A DNA stretch of 11,233 nt, from NCBI GenBank assembly GCA_945788675.1, contig CALZMY010000007.1:1-11233 (forward strand), given 5' to 3'. Each line of letters begins with the position of its first letter. Position 1 is the stretch's first letter. Origin of the DNA: an uncultured Gammaproteobacteria bacterium. Its GTDB lineage: Bacteria > Pseudomonadota > Gammaproteobacteria > SZUA-140. Under the pieces are notes generated by a model, which searched no databases, had not been told where the DNA came from, and saw only the letters and a list, made by a program, of their open reading frames with translations. The position numbers were made by a program, and so were the translations under genes. Below, one piece after another: positions 1 through 7,033 of this stretch.

Positions 1-41
1 ATCCTGATCGCAAACCTGACCTGTTGCGCATCACCCGTCAT
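1..41 (-). CDS. 5' end of an unidentified gene, cut by the window edge
   Basis: An ATG at 39-41 (minus strand) opens a frame with no stop before the window edge and reads MTGDAQQVRFAIR. A strong Shine-Dalgarno sequence, GGAGGAAGG on the minus strand (50-58), sits 8 bases upstream of the ATG, which is the main reason to call a gene from so few codons. It starts 48 bp after the end of the YkgJ-type gene and runs in the same direction, so the two could share a transcript. Thirteen residues are too few to identify a family. A chance frame is possible but unlikely with this ribosome binding site. Confidence 0.5.
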   Translation of the reverse strand, partial: MTGDAQQVRFAIR

Positions 42-89
42 TGGTCGTACCTTCCTCCATGACAATAAATTACCACTTCTACAACATCA

Positions 90-539
90 TCAATCGTTCT
101 GCACCTGTTTCTCAAGCACTGCCGCTATCATTTTTTTCGACACTATTTTGCCCTGGCCAATCCCTTCGCAACGTCGTGACTCACGTAACCAATCACTTTT
201 TCGCAACACCACTTCAGGCCAATAAGGATAGGACGAACACTGCGCTGGGCGCACAGAATAGATTGTGCAACGCCTCTCTTTCCCTAGAAAAACACATAAA
301 TCATCATTACTTACCGCTAATACCCAACCTTCACCTGACAGCCTTTGCAGATATCGTCGCTTAAACCAGGCACGCGATAAACCGAGAAAATCACCGATTT
401 TCGCTATCTCATCCCGCGTAACATAGACATGATAATCACCACCAGCAGCACAACATGCACCACATCCTGTACACTCAAAACGTAACGCTTCCCGCAGATA
501 TAAAGGCTCGTTACATTTCTCAATGGATCGTTTCGACAT
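90..539 (-). CDS. YkgJ-family cysteine cluster protein (putative Zn/Fe-S binding)
   Basis: This 149-residue protein has the hallmark of the YkgJ / UPF0153 cysteine-cluster family: C23-x2-C26-x2-C29-C30 near the N-terminus (ECTGCGACC), then C82, C91 and C101 in the typical order, with the RP.QC..YP signature seen as RPAQCSSYPYW, and a last cysteine at 124. Such proteins are thought to bind a metal or an Fe-S cluster; no reaction is firmly established for the family, so the role is unknown. The protein is soluble, with no signal peptide or membrane segment, and the length is normal for the family. The ATG at 537-539 has no obvious Shine-Dalgarno sequence upstream. It is the first gene of a minus-strand pair and is divergent from the HU-like gene. 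Confidence 0.88.
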   Translation of the reverse strand: MSKRSIEKCNEPLYLREALRFECTGCGACCAAGGDYHVYVTRDEIAKIGDFLGLSRAWFKRRYLQRLSGEGWVLAVSNDDLCVFLGKERRCTIYSVRPAQCSSYPYWPEVVLRKSDWLRESRRCEGIGQGKIVSKKMIAAVLEKQVQND

Positions 540-711
540 GGATTAATGATTTATCCGAAATTAATAGTATTTATCCTGCTTTAATCAACACCACAACAAA
601 CCGTTGCGCTTTACTAAACACGTTGCTATTCTGCCATACCCATACAATACACGATCATGTTTAACTGCAAAGCCTGAAAGCAACCTTACCAAACAGAGGA
701 GACAAGCAAGC
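540..711. promoter_or_regulatory. Divergent intergenic region with weak promoter candidates
   Basis: This 172-bp AT-rich spacer separates the divergent YkgJ-type and HU-like genes and should hold a promoter for each. On the plus strand the best sigma70-like pair I can find is TTGCGC (604-609), a 17-bp spacer, and TATTCT (627-632); both boxes are imperfect. A second -10-like box, TACAAT (643-648), has no good -35 partner. A Shine-Dalgarno sequence, GAGGAG (696-701), serves the HU-like gene. No tRNA or convincing regulatory RNA was seen. The promoter calls are tentative. Confidence 0.3.
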
Positions 712-1104
712 ATGGCAACAAAGAAAAAAGCAGCAACAAAGAAAAAGGCAGCAACAAAGAAAAAAACCGTCGCTGCTGCGCCTCGCGTAAAAGCGATTAA
801 AGAGCCGTACACCCGTACCGCACTACTCGGCCATCTTTCTGAAAAGACGGGCCTGACTAAAAAAGAAGTTGCCTCTGTTTTTGATGAGCTAAAAATTGTC
901 ATCGAAGGGCACGTCAAAAAAGGTTCTGCACAAGTATTTACCCTGCCTGGTATTCTCAAGGTAAAGGTCAATCGCAAACCTGCAACACGTGCACGCAAGG
1001 GCACCAACCCATTCACCGGCGAAGAGATGATGTTCAAGGCCAAACCTGCACGTAATGTAGTCAAGGTCATGCCGCTGAAGGCGCTCAAAGATATGGCGTT
1101 ATAA
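712..1104 (+). CDS. HU-family DNA-binding protein with lysine-rich N-terminal tail
   Basis: This is a nucleoid-associated protein of the HU/IHF family, predicted to bind and bend DNA as a dimer. The 130-residue product has a tail (2-31) of three ATKKKA/T hexads followed by AAAPRVKAIK. The HU fold then runs from Y33: a helical dimerisation part (about 33-70), the FTLPG turn (77-81), and the beta-arm with RKGTNPFTGEEM (95-106), where the proline expected to intercalate into DNA is P100. The ATG at 712 is chosen because GAGGAG (696-701) lies 10 bases upstream; the same frame is open from 604 but those codons look non-coding. Standard HU is about 90 residues, so the tail is the extra part and resembles histone H1-like bacterial tails. 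It is probably monocistronic, given the hairpin that follows. The family is clear; the target sites are unknown. Confidence 0.92.
   Translation: MATKKKAATKKKAATKKKTVAAAPRVKAIKEPYTRTALLGHLSEKTGLTKKEVASVFDELKIVIEGHVKKGSAQVFTLPGILKVKVNRKPATRARKGTNPFTGEEMMFKAKPARNVVKVMPLKALKDMAL
715..768 (+). repeat. Three tandem 18-bp repeats encoding ATKKKA
   Basis: Three adjacent 18-bp units (715-732, 733-750, 751-768) begin gcaacaaagaaaaa and encode ATKKKA, ATKKKA and ATKKKT. The first two differ at one base. The array is in frame, so slippage or unequal exchange would change the length of the basic tail without breaking the HU gene. Confidence 0.9.
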
Positions 1105-1114
1105 AAGCTGCATC

Positions 1115-1143
1115 TATGGGCGGTACTTCGTGTACCGCCCATA
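1115..1143 (+). terminator. Strong hairpin after the HU-like gene, probable terminator
   Basis: A perfect 12-bp inverted repeat (1115-1126 with 1132-1143, core GGGCGGTAC / GTACCGCCC) closes a 5-base loop containing TTCG. It starts 10 bp after the HU-like stop codon and lies before slt. The bases after it (ctattgttgctt) are only moderately T-rich, so it may terminate incompletely or act as an RNA-stabilising 3' stem. The position and the stem quality make terminator the best reading. Confidence 0.7.
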
Positions 1144-1194
1144 CTATTGTTGCTTACCGCGCATAGCTGGCATGAAAATTTCATAATCAGCCTT

Positions 1195-3402
1195 ATGCCT
1201 CGAAACACTCGAAAAATTTTTCTATCCTGCATCGCAGCATGCACAATATTATCTATTGCATCAAATACTTGGGCCGGTCATTCACTTGAGCTCGGGCACG
1301 AGGCTGCGTCAATAATTAAACAACAACGCGACAACTTCATGGCAGCCGAAAAGGCACTGAAGCGTGGTGAGATCAAAAAGTATAAACAACTCACACCACA
1401 ACTCGAGGACTATCCACTCTACCCCTATTTACGCTATGAATACCTGCGCACGCGACTGCACAAAAGACCTGCCGATGAAATCAACGCCTTTATCGACAAC
1501 TATTCTGATCTCAGCCCTCTCAGTTCCAGGCTCCACTTCCGCTGGATAAAAAAACTGGCAGGGCAGAGACGCTGGCAGGAAGTCGAGCAACACTACAGAC
1601 CAGGCAATAACGTGACACTGGCGTGCTACTATCGCCGCGCACTGCTCAACAACGGTAATCAGAAGGCTGCCTTCGATGGACTACAACAGCTGTGGCTCGT
1701 GGGTCACTCACAACCGCGTGCCTGCGACCCGCTTTTTAGCGCCTGGCATAAAGCAGGATTTATCGATGATACGCTCACATGGCAACGTATCCAGCTGGCA
1801 ATGGACAAAAGAAAACTCTCCCTGGCACGCTATCTGACCCGTTTTCTCTCTGAAAATGAGCGTATCTGGGCCAATAAATGGATAGAAGTTCACCGCCATC
1901 CCTCACGTATCCTCTCCAGCAAACGTTTTGCCAAAGCACACCCCATGCGCAATACCATCCTGGTTCATGGCCTCAAACAGATGGCACGCTCGAAGCCCCT
2001 TAAGGCCGCCGAAATATGGCAAACAAAGATCAGCCCACGATACAGCTTCAGCGATGATGAAATCACCACCGTCGAACGCGCCATTGCGATGACCATGGCG
2101 CTGCGCAATAAGCCTGAAGCGTTAAGCTGGCTTGCCGCACTCGCAGAGAAACCCGCCGACCAGTCGCTACGTGAGTGGCGCGTACGCACCGCACTAAACC
2201 AGCAAAACTGGGATGCCGCACTAGCATGGCTTTATCAGCTTAATGACGAAGAGCAACAGACCCCACGCTGGCAATACTGGCGCGCGCGCGCGTTAGAGGC
2301 ATTAGGCCAGCAGGCACAGGCCGAAGAACTCTACGCCACTCTCGCCATGAGTCGAGGCTATTATGGCTTCCTTGCCGCTGACAAATTAGAGCGCCCTTAC
2401 CGCTTTCAACGCGCAGCATTACAACCTGATAACGCAATTTCGATCAACATCGAGCAACACCCCGGCATCCTGCGGGCACGCGAACTGTTTGCACTCGAAC
2501 GCGCCGTCGAGGCACGACGCGAATGGTTTTACGCTACCCGCTACATGGTCGATGAGCAGTTATATCAGGCCGGAAAACTGGCCCACCACTGGGGCTGGCA
2601 TGATCGTGCCATCTTCACCGTGGCACGTACAGATCATCGCGATGATCTCGATGTACGCTTCCCACTGGCGCATCGAGACAAGATCACACTCAAGGCCAGT
2701 GAAAACAACATCGAAACAGCGCTTGCCTTCGCCCTGATCCGCCAGGAGAGCGCCTTTATTCCAGACGCCCGTTCCAGCGCCGGGGCAATGGGTCTGATGC
2801 AGTTGATGCCGCGCACAGCCAAACAACTCACACGTGGCACCGGCATTCGCCTCAACAACAACATGCAACTGACCGATGTCGATACCAACCTCAAACTGGG
2901 CATGAAACACCTCGGGAAAGTGCTGCAACGTTTTAATAATAATCCCGTACTCGCACTTGCCGCCTACAATGCCGGCGAGGCGCGCGTTGATCGCTGGATA
3001 GCCGGCAAACAACGGGTTGATGCCGACATCTGGGCCGAGACCATTCCGTTTAAAGAAACGCGCCACTATATCCAGAATATTATGGTCTTTACCCCTATTT
3101 ATGAGCAGCAACTTGGCCAGCCATTAACGCCACTCGTACAGCGCATGACACCGATTGGCACGCCACCACCAGTGATCACAAAAAATGGCGATAGAAATTC
3201 ATCGCAGGCACCTCAAATACCAGACACCATTCAGAAGCCAGTCAAAACTGCCGATCTACTTCCCGTCGAAAATGACAGCACTGTGCAGATACCAGACAAG
3301 AATAAATCCCAGTCAAATAAAAAAGACGACACCAGCAGTGCTAAAACGATGCAATATACCGACATCATTACGCTAAATGAGCCACTACCAGAGGAAATCT
3401 AG
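1195..3402 (+). CDS. slt: Soluble lytic murein transglycosylase (Slt70-type, family 1A)
   Basis: The enzyme cleaves the MurNAc-GlcNAc bond of peptidoglycan non-hydrolytically, leaving 1,6-anhydroMurNAc, in the periplasm. With the ATG at 1195 it has 735 residues. A signal sequence (MPRNTRK, then a hydrophobic stretch) could be cut after TWA at 27; an IAAC lipobox-like string at 13-16 makes a lipoprotein conceivable. Residues of about 30-490 form the helical superhelix typical of Slt70. The catalytic domain (about 510-625) shows the catalytic E518 in IRQESAF, GLMQLMP (533-539) and AYNAGEAR (590-597). About 93 residues after 642 form a polar, Pro/Ser/Lys-rich tail missing from E. coli Slt, which has about 645 residues. 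The frame is open from a TTG at 1147, but the signal peptide favours 1195. No clear Shine-Dalgarno is seen. The MinD-like gene follows after 37 bp, so co-transcription is likely. Confidence 0.93.
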   Translation: MPRNTRKIFLSCIAACTILSIASNTWAGHSLELGHEAASIIKQQRDNFMAAEKALKRGEIKKYKQLTPQLEDYPLYPYLRYEYLRTRLHKRPADEINAFIDNYSDLSPLSSRLHFRWIKKLAGQRRWQEVEQHYRPGNNVTLACYYRRALLNNGNQKAAFDGLQQLWLVGHSQPRACDPLFSAWHKAGFIDDTLTWQRIQLAMDKRKLSLARYLTRFLSENERIWANKWIEVHRHPSRILSSKRFAKAHPMRNTILVHGLKQMARSKPLKAAEIWQTKISPRYSFSDDEITTVERAIAMTMALRNKPEALSWLAALAEKPADQSLREWRVRTALNQQNWDAALAWLYQLNDEEQQTPRWQYWRARALEALGQQAQAEELYATLAMSRGYYGFLAADKLERPYRFQRAALQPDNAISINIEQHPGILRARELFALERAVEARREWFYATRYMVDEQLYQAGKLAHHWGWHDRAIFTVARTDHRDDLDVRFPLAHRDKITLKASENNIETALAFALIRQESAFIPDARSSAGAMGLMQLMPRTAKQLTRGTGIRLNNNMQLTDVDTNLKLGMKHLGKVLQRFNNNPVLALAAYNAGEARVDRWIAGKQRVDADIWAETIPFKETRHYIQNIMVFTPIYEQQLGQPLTPLVQRMTPIGTPPPVITKNGDRNSSQAPQIPDTIQKPVKTADLLPVENDSTVQIPDKNKSQSNKKDDTSSAKTMQYTDIITLNEPLPEEI
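2281..2292. repeat. (CG)6 dinucleotide run inside slt
   Basis: Twelve bases of alternating CG encode RARA within the superhelix part of slt. Such a run can adopt Z-DNA and is a possible slippage site. It keeps the reading frame here, and no function is implied. Confidence 0.6.
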
Positions 3403-3439
3403 CTAAGCTGTCTTATGCGGCCGCTCAGCACTGCCAATC

Positions 3440-4909
3440 ATGCACAAATACGCTCCCGACATACCCACAAGTGCTGCCCCATCAGGGACCGCAACTGCGC
3501 CACAGGCTCGCCCTACACGAGTGATCGCCATCAGCAGTGGCAAAGGGGGCGTTGGCAAGACCAGCGTAACGACCAATCTCGGCATTGCACTGGCGCAGCT
3601 CGGCGCCAGGGTCTGCATTCTGGATGCCGATACCGGCCTCGCCAATATCAACATCCTGTTAAATCTCCACCCTGAATACACCATCGAACAGCTGCTCAAT
3701 GGTGAAAAAGAACTCGACGAAATCATGCTCGATGGCCCCCACGGCATCAAGGTGATTCCAGCTGCATCGGGGATTACCGAGTGCGTGGATCTAGACCAAA
3801 AACAGCATCAGATCATGTCTCAGGCACTCAAATCGCTCGAGTCGCGTTTTGACTATCTGCTGATCGATACCGCTGCTGGCATCGGTGAAACGGTGTTGCA
3901 GTTCCTTGCCTCGGCACAGTACTGCGTACTGGTGATCTCACCAGAGCCCACCTCGCTAACGGATGCCTTTGCACTGATGCGCGTGATGAAACGCAAACAA
4001 CTCAAACAGCCGATCTACACCATCATCAATCGCGCAGCCACACCCAAAAAAGCGAATGAAGTGTTCCAGCGTTTCTCCGCTGCCGCCAGGAAATATCTGC
4101 ACACCCGCATCGGCTACATGGGCTGCATCGCCGAAGATCCAACCATCAGCAGTGCCATTTGCCTGCAGACCCCGATCATCATTGCACAACCTGAGAGTCC
4201 GGCAAGCCGCTGCATTAGCGCGCTCGCCACTCGCATCGATACTCGCCTCTCCGCCAGTAAAAAACCACACCATTTCAGCAAATACTGGCACGATAAAAGT
4301 CTGGAGAGCCTTCGCGCCAGCAGCGCGGCCACTACTCCCTTCACACCAGATAACGGACTCTCTGGTCACTATCTTTCCGCCGCGATCCTTGCCTACCTGC
4401 AGTATCCAGAAACCAGTGAGACAGAGGCACAGCAACTACTTCAGCCGCTAATTGCTACCGGTATTGAACGTTTTGGTCCAGCCGCCTTCAATCTACCCGC
4501 TGCGCCAACAGCAACATCAGCCGTATCACAGCCGCCGCCCGGCATCACTTCGGACATCTCGCGTCTCATGTCCGATATTGACGAAGCGGAAGCGGCCAGC
4601 ATCATTCAACAGATCGTCACACGACATGAGAGACTATTCAAAAAATCACCACTGGATATCGAAAGCACACTGCTCGAAACCCTGTGCCAGCCGGACACTA
4701 ATGAAGCGCAATTATCAGTATTAATTGAGACCTTGCAACAACACTATCGCGAACGTTTCGGCGATAGTGTGCATGACGACAAAACCAGACTGCTGGAGAC
4801 ATTCGCTGCCTTTTCGCAGCAGATTCGACAACGGGAAAAACGCCTGGACCAGGACCTGCAACAATTATCACAACTGATCCAGGAATTCAGCCACACCCAC
4901 CATGACTGA
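3440..4909 (+). CDS. MinD/ParA-family ATPase, FlhG/YlxH-like, with long C-terminal extension
   Basis: This is a dimerising, probably membrane- or pole-associated ATPase of the MinD/FlhG group, whose members position cell machinery. The 489-residue product has a deviant Walker A, GKGGVGKT (34-41), with both signature lysines K35 and K40; DADTGLANINI (62-72), the A' motif; and LLIDTAAGI (140-148), the Walker B region. The stretch around HPEYTIEQLL and IKVIPAASG is typical of FlhG/YlxH. The FlhG N-terminal DQA-type activating motif is not visible in the first 27 residues. After about 270 comes an extension of about 220 residues with no domain I recognise: a helical unit repeated at 312-346 and 407-441, a Pro/Ala linker between, and a polar likely coiled-coil end (about 445-485). 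No flagellar gene is nearby. It lies 37 bp after slt and converges on the GspE-like gene. The start is the first ATG in frame, without a clear Shine-Dalgarno. Confidence 0.85.
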   Translation: MHKYAPDIPTSAAPSGTATAPQARPTRVIAISSGKGGVGKTSVTTNLGIALAQLGARVCILDADTGLANINILLNLHPEYTIEQLLNGEKELDEIMLDGPHGIKVIPAASGITECVDLDQKQHQIMSQALKSLESRFDYLLIDTAAGIGETVLQFLASAQYCVLVISPEPTSLTDAFALMRVMKRKQLKQPIYTIINRAATPKKANEVFQRFSAAARKYLHTRIGYMGCIAEDPTISSAICLQTPIIIAQPESPASRCISALATRIDTRLSASKKPHHFSKYWHDKSLESLRASSAATTPFTPDNGLSGHYLSAAILAYLQYPETSETEAQQLLQPLIATGIERFGPAAFNLPAAPTATSAVSQPPPGITSDISRLMSDIDEAEAASIIQQIVTRHERLFKKSPLDIESTLLETLCQPDTNEAQLSVLIETLQQHYRERFGDSVHDDKTRLLETFAAFSQQIRQREKRLDQDLQQLSQLIQEFSHTHHD

Positions 4910-4912
4910 ACT

Positions 4913-4927
4913 GCGAAGCCCCTTCGC
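4913..4927. terminator. Small hairpin between the convergent genes
   Basis: GCGAAG (4913-4918) and CTTCGC (4922-4927) form a 6-bp stem with a 3-base loop in the 36-bp gap between the convergent MinD-like and GspE-like stop codons. A bidirectional terminator would fit this place, but no T-tract follows on either strand, so the call is weak. Confidence 0.3.
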
Positions 4928-4945
4928 TACGCAAACGCCAGCCAC

Positions 4946-6748
4946 TCACTCCTCGATCTGCGGTGGTGCCACTCTAAATACTTCATCGAGCGATGTAAGC
5001 CCCTTCGCCACTTTCTGTAGACCGCTGATCCGCAACGGTCGCATCCCTTCTTTTTGCGCATGCTGTCGAATTTTCGCCACATCAGCCTGCGGCTGGCGTA
5101 GCAGCTCTCGCACGCCACTCGAAAGCGTCATCATTTCGTAGATCCCAACACGCCCGGCATAGCCAGTCTGACGACACTCCACGCACCCTGCCGCTGCCAT
5201 AATCTTCTCCGGCACCACGCTCTTCCACGGCTGACTCAACGACTGCCACAGCTCTTTATCGGGCGAAACCGGCTGCTTACAGTGCGGGCACAGCGTACGC
5301 ACCAGACGCTGCGCCACCACCCCGATCACTGATGCACCGATCATATATTGCGGCACGCCAATCTCCAGCAGACGCGTGATCGCCAGTACGGCATCATTTG
5401 TATGCAGCGTCGAGAGCACCAGATGCCCCGTCAATGCGGCCTGAATCGCCACCTCGGCCGTCTCACGGTCGCGTATCTCACCCACCATGATGATGTCCGG
5501 ATCCTGCCGCAACAGGGCACGCACCCCGTCGGCAAAGGCGAGATCGATATTATGCTGCACCTGCATCTGATTAAAATCCGGCACCACCATCTCAATCGGA
5601 TCTTCAATGGTGCAGATATTGAGTTCCGGCTTCGCCAGGTGTTTAAGCGTTGAATAGAGTGTCGTAGTCTTGCCCGAGCCAGTGGGCCCCGTCACGAGGA
5701 TGATGCCGTGTGGCTTATCGATCATCCCCTGCCACTGCACAGACTCGGCGTTGCCAAAACCGAGATCAGCAAAATTCTTCACCAGGATATCGGGGTCAAA
5801 GATACGCATCACCATCTTTTCACCAAAGGCGGTTGGCATCGTCGACAGACGCAGCTCCACCTCGCTACCGTTGGGCGCCCTGGTCTTGAGGCGGCCATCC
5901 AGTGGACGACGCTTCTCCGCCAGGTCCATACGCCCCAGAATTTTAATGCGGCTGACCACCGCGGCCATCACCGGCGTCGGCAGCTGGTAGACCTGATGCA
6001 GCATGCCGTCGATACGGAAGCGGATATTGCCCTGCTCACGCCGCGGCTCTAAATGGATATCACTGGCGCGTTGATCAAAGGCGTACTGCAACAACCAGTC
6101 GACAATCTTGACCACATGTTGATCGTTGGCATCGAGACTGCCGGCCTTGCCCATCTCCAGCATCTGCTCAAGATTGTTGATCTCGCCTGGCAGCGCGCCA
6201 GACTTATCGTCACTCGCGCCCACCACCGAGTTTGAGATGGCAAAAAACTCGACCCGGAAACGCTCGATATCCGCCGGGCTGGTCAACTCCAGCCGAATCT
6301 CCTTATTCAGGATATGTTCAAGTTCCTTCACCCACGCCGTGTTATAGGGCTCAGCCGTCGCAATCACTACATAAGCAGGAGCCACCTCAATCGGCAGCAA
6401 TTTATTACGCTCAGCATAACTATATGAAACGACCGTCGCGATTCGTGCCGCATCCACCTTTAACGGATCAATACGACGATAGGGCATCGCCAGCTTATCC
6501 GCTAACCACTGGCTGAGAAACTCCTGATTCAACTCCTGAGATGGGCGTGTGACTGTGCTCAAACCGTGACTGGCGATAATCGCAAAAGGATGCTGCTCAC
6601 CAGTGTCGCGAAAACGCGCCTTGAGCACCAACATCTCGTGCTGCTCTTTATCGATCAGGCCATCGGCAAGCAATTGATCGCTGACTTCATCGAGCCGAAT
6701 GCGGCGCGACTCAGCCGGAACCGATTTTTTTTCCGTCTTCACACCCAT
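4946..6748 (-). CDS. GspE/PilB/MshE-family secretion or pilus assembly ATPase (orphan)
   Basis: This is a cytoplasmic hexameric ATPase of the type II secretion / type IV pilus class. The 600-residue product has an N-terminal MshEN (T2SSE_N)-like domain (about 15-165) and a PilT/GspE ATPase domain from about 205. The Asp box is DIHLEP (230-235), Walker A is GPTGSGKT (354-361), the Walker B region is LLRQDPDIIMVGEIRD (412-427), and the His box is HLVLSTLHTND (442-452). Two CxxC pairs (C487/C490, C522/C525) form the zinc site of GspE/PilB. All key residues are present, so it should be active. The ATG at 6748 has AGGAG 9 bases upstream (6758-6762 on the plus strand). No gspF/pilC, pilin or secretin gene lies in the window, so GspE, PilB and MshE cannot be told apart. 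The large membrane-protein gene lies 285 bp upstream on the same strand. Confidence 0.92.
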   Translation of the reverse strand: MGVKTEKKSVPAESRRIRLDEVSDQLLADGLIDKEQHEMLVLKARFRDTGEQHPFAIIASHGLSTVTRPSQELNQEFLSQWLADKLAMPYRRIDPLKVDAARIATVVSYSYAERNKLLPIEVAPAYVVIATAEPYNTAWVKELEHILNKEIRLELTSPADIERFRVEFFAISNSVVGASDDKSGALPGEINNLEQMLEMGKAGSLDANDQHVVKIVDWLLQYAFDQRASDIHLEPRREQGNIRFRIDGMLHQVYQLPTPVMAAVVSRIKILGRMDLAEKRRPLDGRLKTRAPNGSEVELRLSTMPTAFGEKMVMRIFDPDILVKNFADLGFGNAESVQWQGMIDKPHGIILVTGPTGSGKTTTLYSTLKHLAKPELNICTIEDPIEMVVPDFNQMQVQHNIDLAFADGVRALLRQDPDIIMVGEIRDRETAEVAIQAALTGHLVLSTLHTNDAVLAITRLLEIGVPQYMIGASVIGVVAQRLVRTLCPHCKQPVSPDKELWQSLSQPWKSVVPEKIMAAAGCVECRQTGYAGRVGIYEMMTLSSGVRELLRQPQADVAKIRQHAQKEGMRPLRISGLQKVAKGLTSLDEVFRVAPPQIEE

Positions 6749-7033
6749 TCACATAGACTCCTGTTGCATTATTCCACCGAAGCTACAATCCTTTCACAAG
6801 GCGATATACGCGCCGCCCAAAAGTATCATCATCGGCATAAAAGCGCCATCGGACCGGCCTCCCGGGGAACAGACCTATCTTTATAGCGGCAGGATTTATC
6901 GGCACCTCAATGAGAAAGAGGCGTCTGTGGTTGACCTGGCCGCCCCATACGCTAAGGGGCAACATATTATCGACGCGCTATAACAGCATCATGACGCGAC
7001 CGCCGAGGTCAGCATTGAGAGGGCCTCTACCTA
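6749..7033. other. 285-bp intergenic region with a doubtful small ORF
   Basis: This spacer lies between the stop of the large membrane-protein gene and the start of the gspE-like gene, both on the minus strand. It should hold the gspE-like promoter: a minus-strand TATAAA (6880-6885) with TTGAGG (6905-6910) is a weak candidate because the spacer is 19 bp. A minus-strand ORF at 6783-6965 could encode 60 residues ending RRVYRLVKGL, but it has no Shine-Dalgarno and I recognise no family. A short stem, GCCCC/GGGGC (6942-6946 and 6956-6960), is too weak to call a terminator. Nothing firm is identified. Confidence 0.35.

Noticed and set aside
1182..1187. CATAAT box just before the slt start as a promoter
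   Set aside because: No -35 partner is found at 16-18 bp, and its position would put the transcript start on the start codon.
585..1244. Long minus-strand ORF of 219 codons over the HU-like gene
   Set aside because: It is the antisense shadow of the HU-like gene. Its AFFFVAAFFFV run is the reverse reading of the lysine repeat.
2560..3111. Minus-strand ORF of 183 codons inside slt
   Set aside because: It overlaps the catalytic domain of slt, whose motifs are intact. It has no Shine-Dalgarno and no recognisable motif.
3417..3424. GCGGCCGC palindrome between slt and the MinD-like gene
   Set aside because: It is an 8-bp palindrome (a NotI site) without extension or loop, too short to be an operator or terminator on its own.
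3956..4435. Minus-strand ORF of 159 codons over the MinD-like gene
   Set aside because: It is a shadow of a clearly coding frame with Walker motifs, and the translated sequence resembles no family.
4916..5008. 12-bp direct repeat aagccccttcgc at 4916-4927 and 4997-5008
   Set aside because: One copy lies in the convergent gap and one in the gspE-like coding end. A single short match without flanking similarity is most simply chance; no mobile element borders it.
6699..6983. Plus-strand ORF of 94 codons at the gspE-like start
   Set aside because: Its start lies antisense inside the gspE-like gene, with no ribosome binding site and no recognisable family.
7018..7028. Inverted repeat AGAGG/CCTCT just after the large gene
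   Set aside because: It has a 5-bp stem with a single-base loop, which cannot form a usable terminator hairpin, and no T-tract follows.
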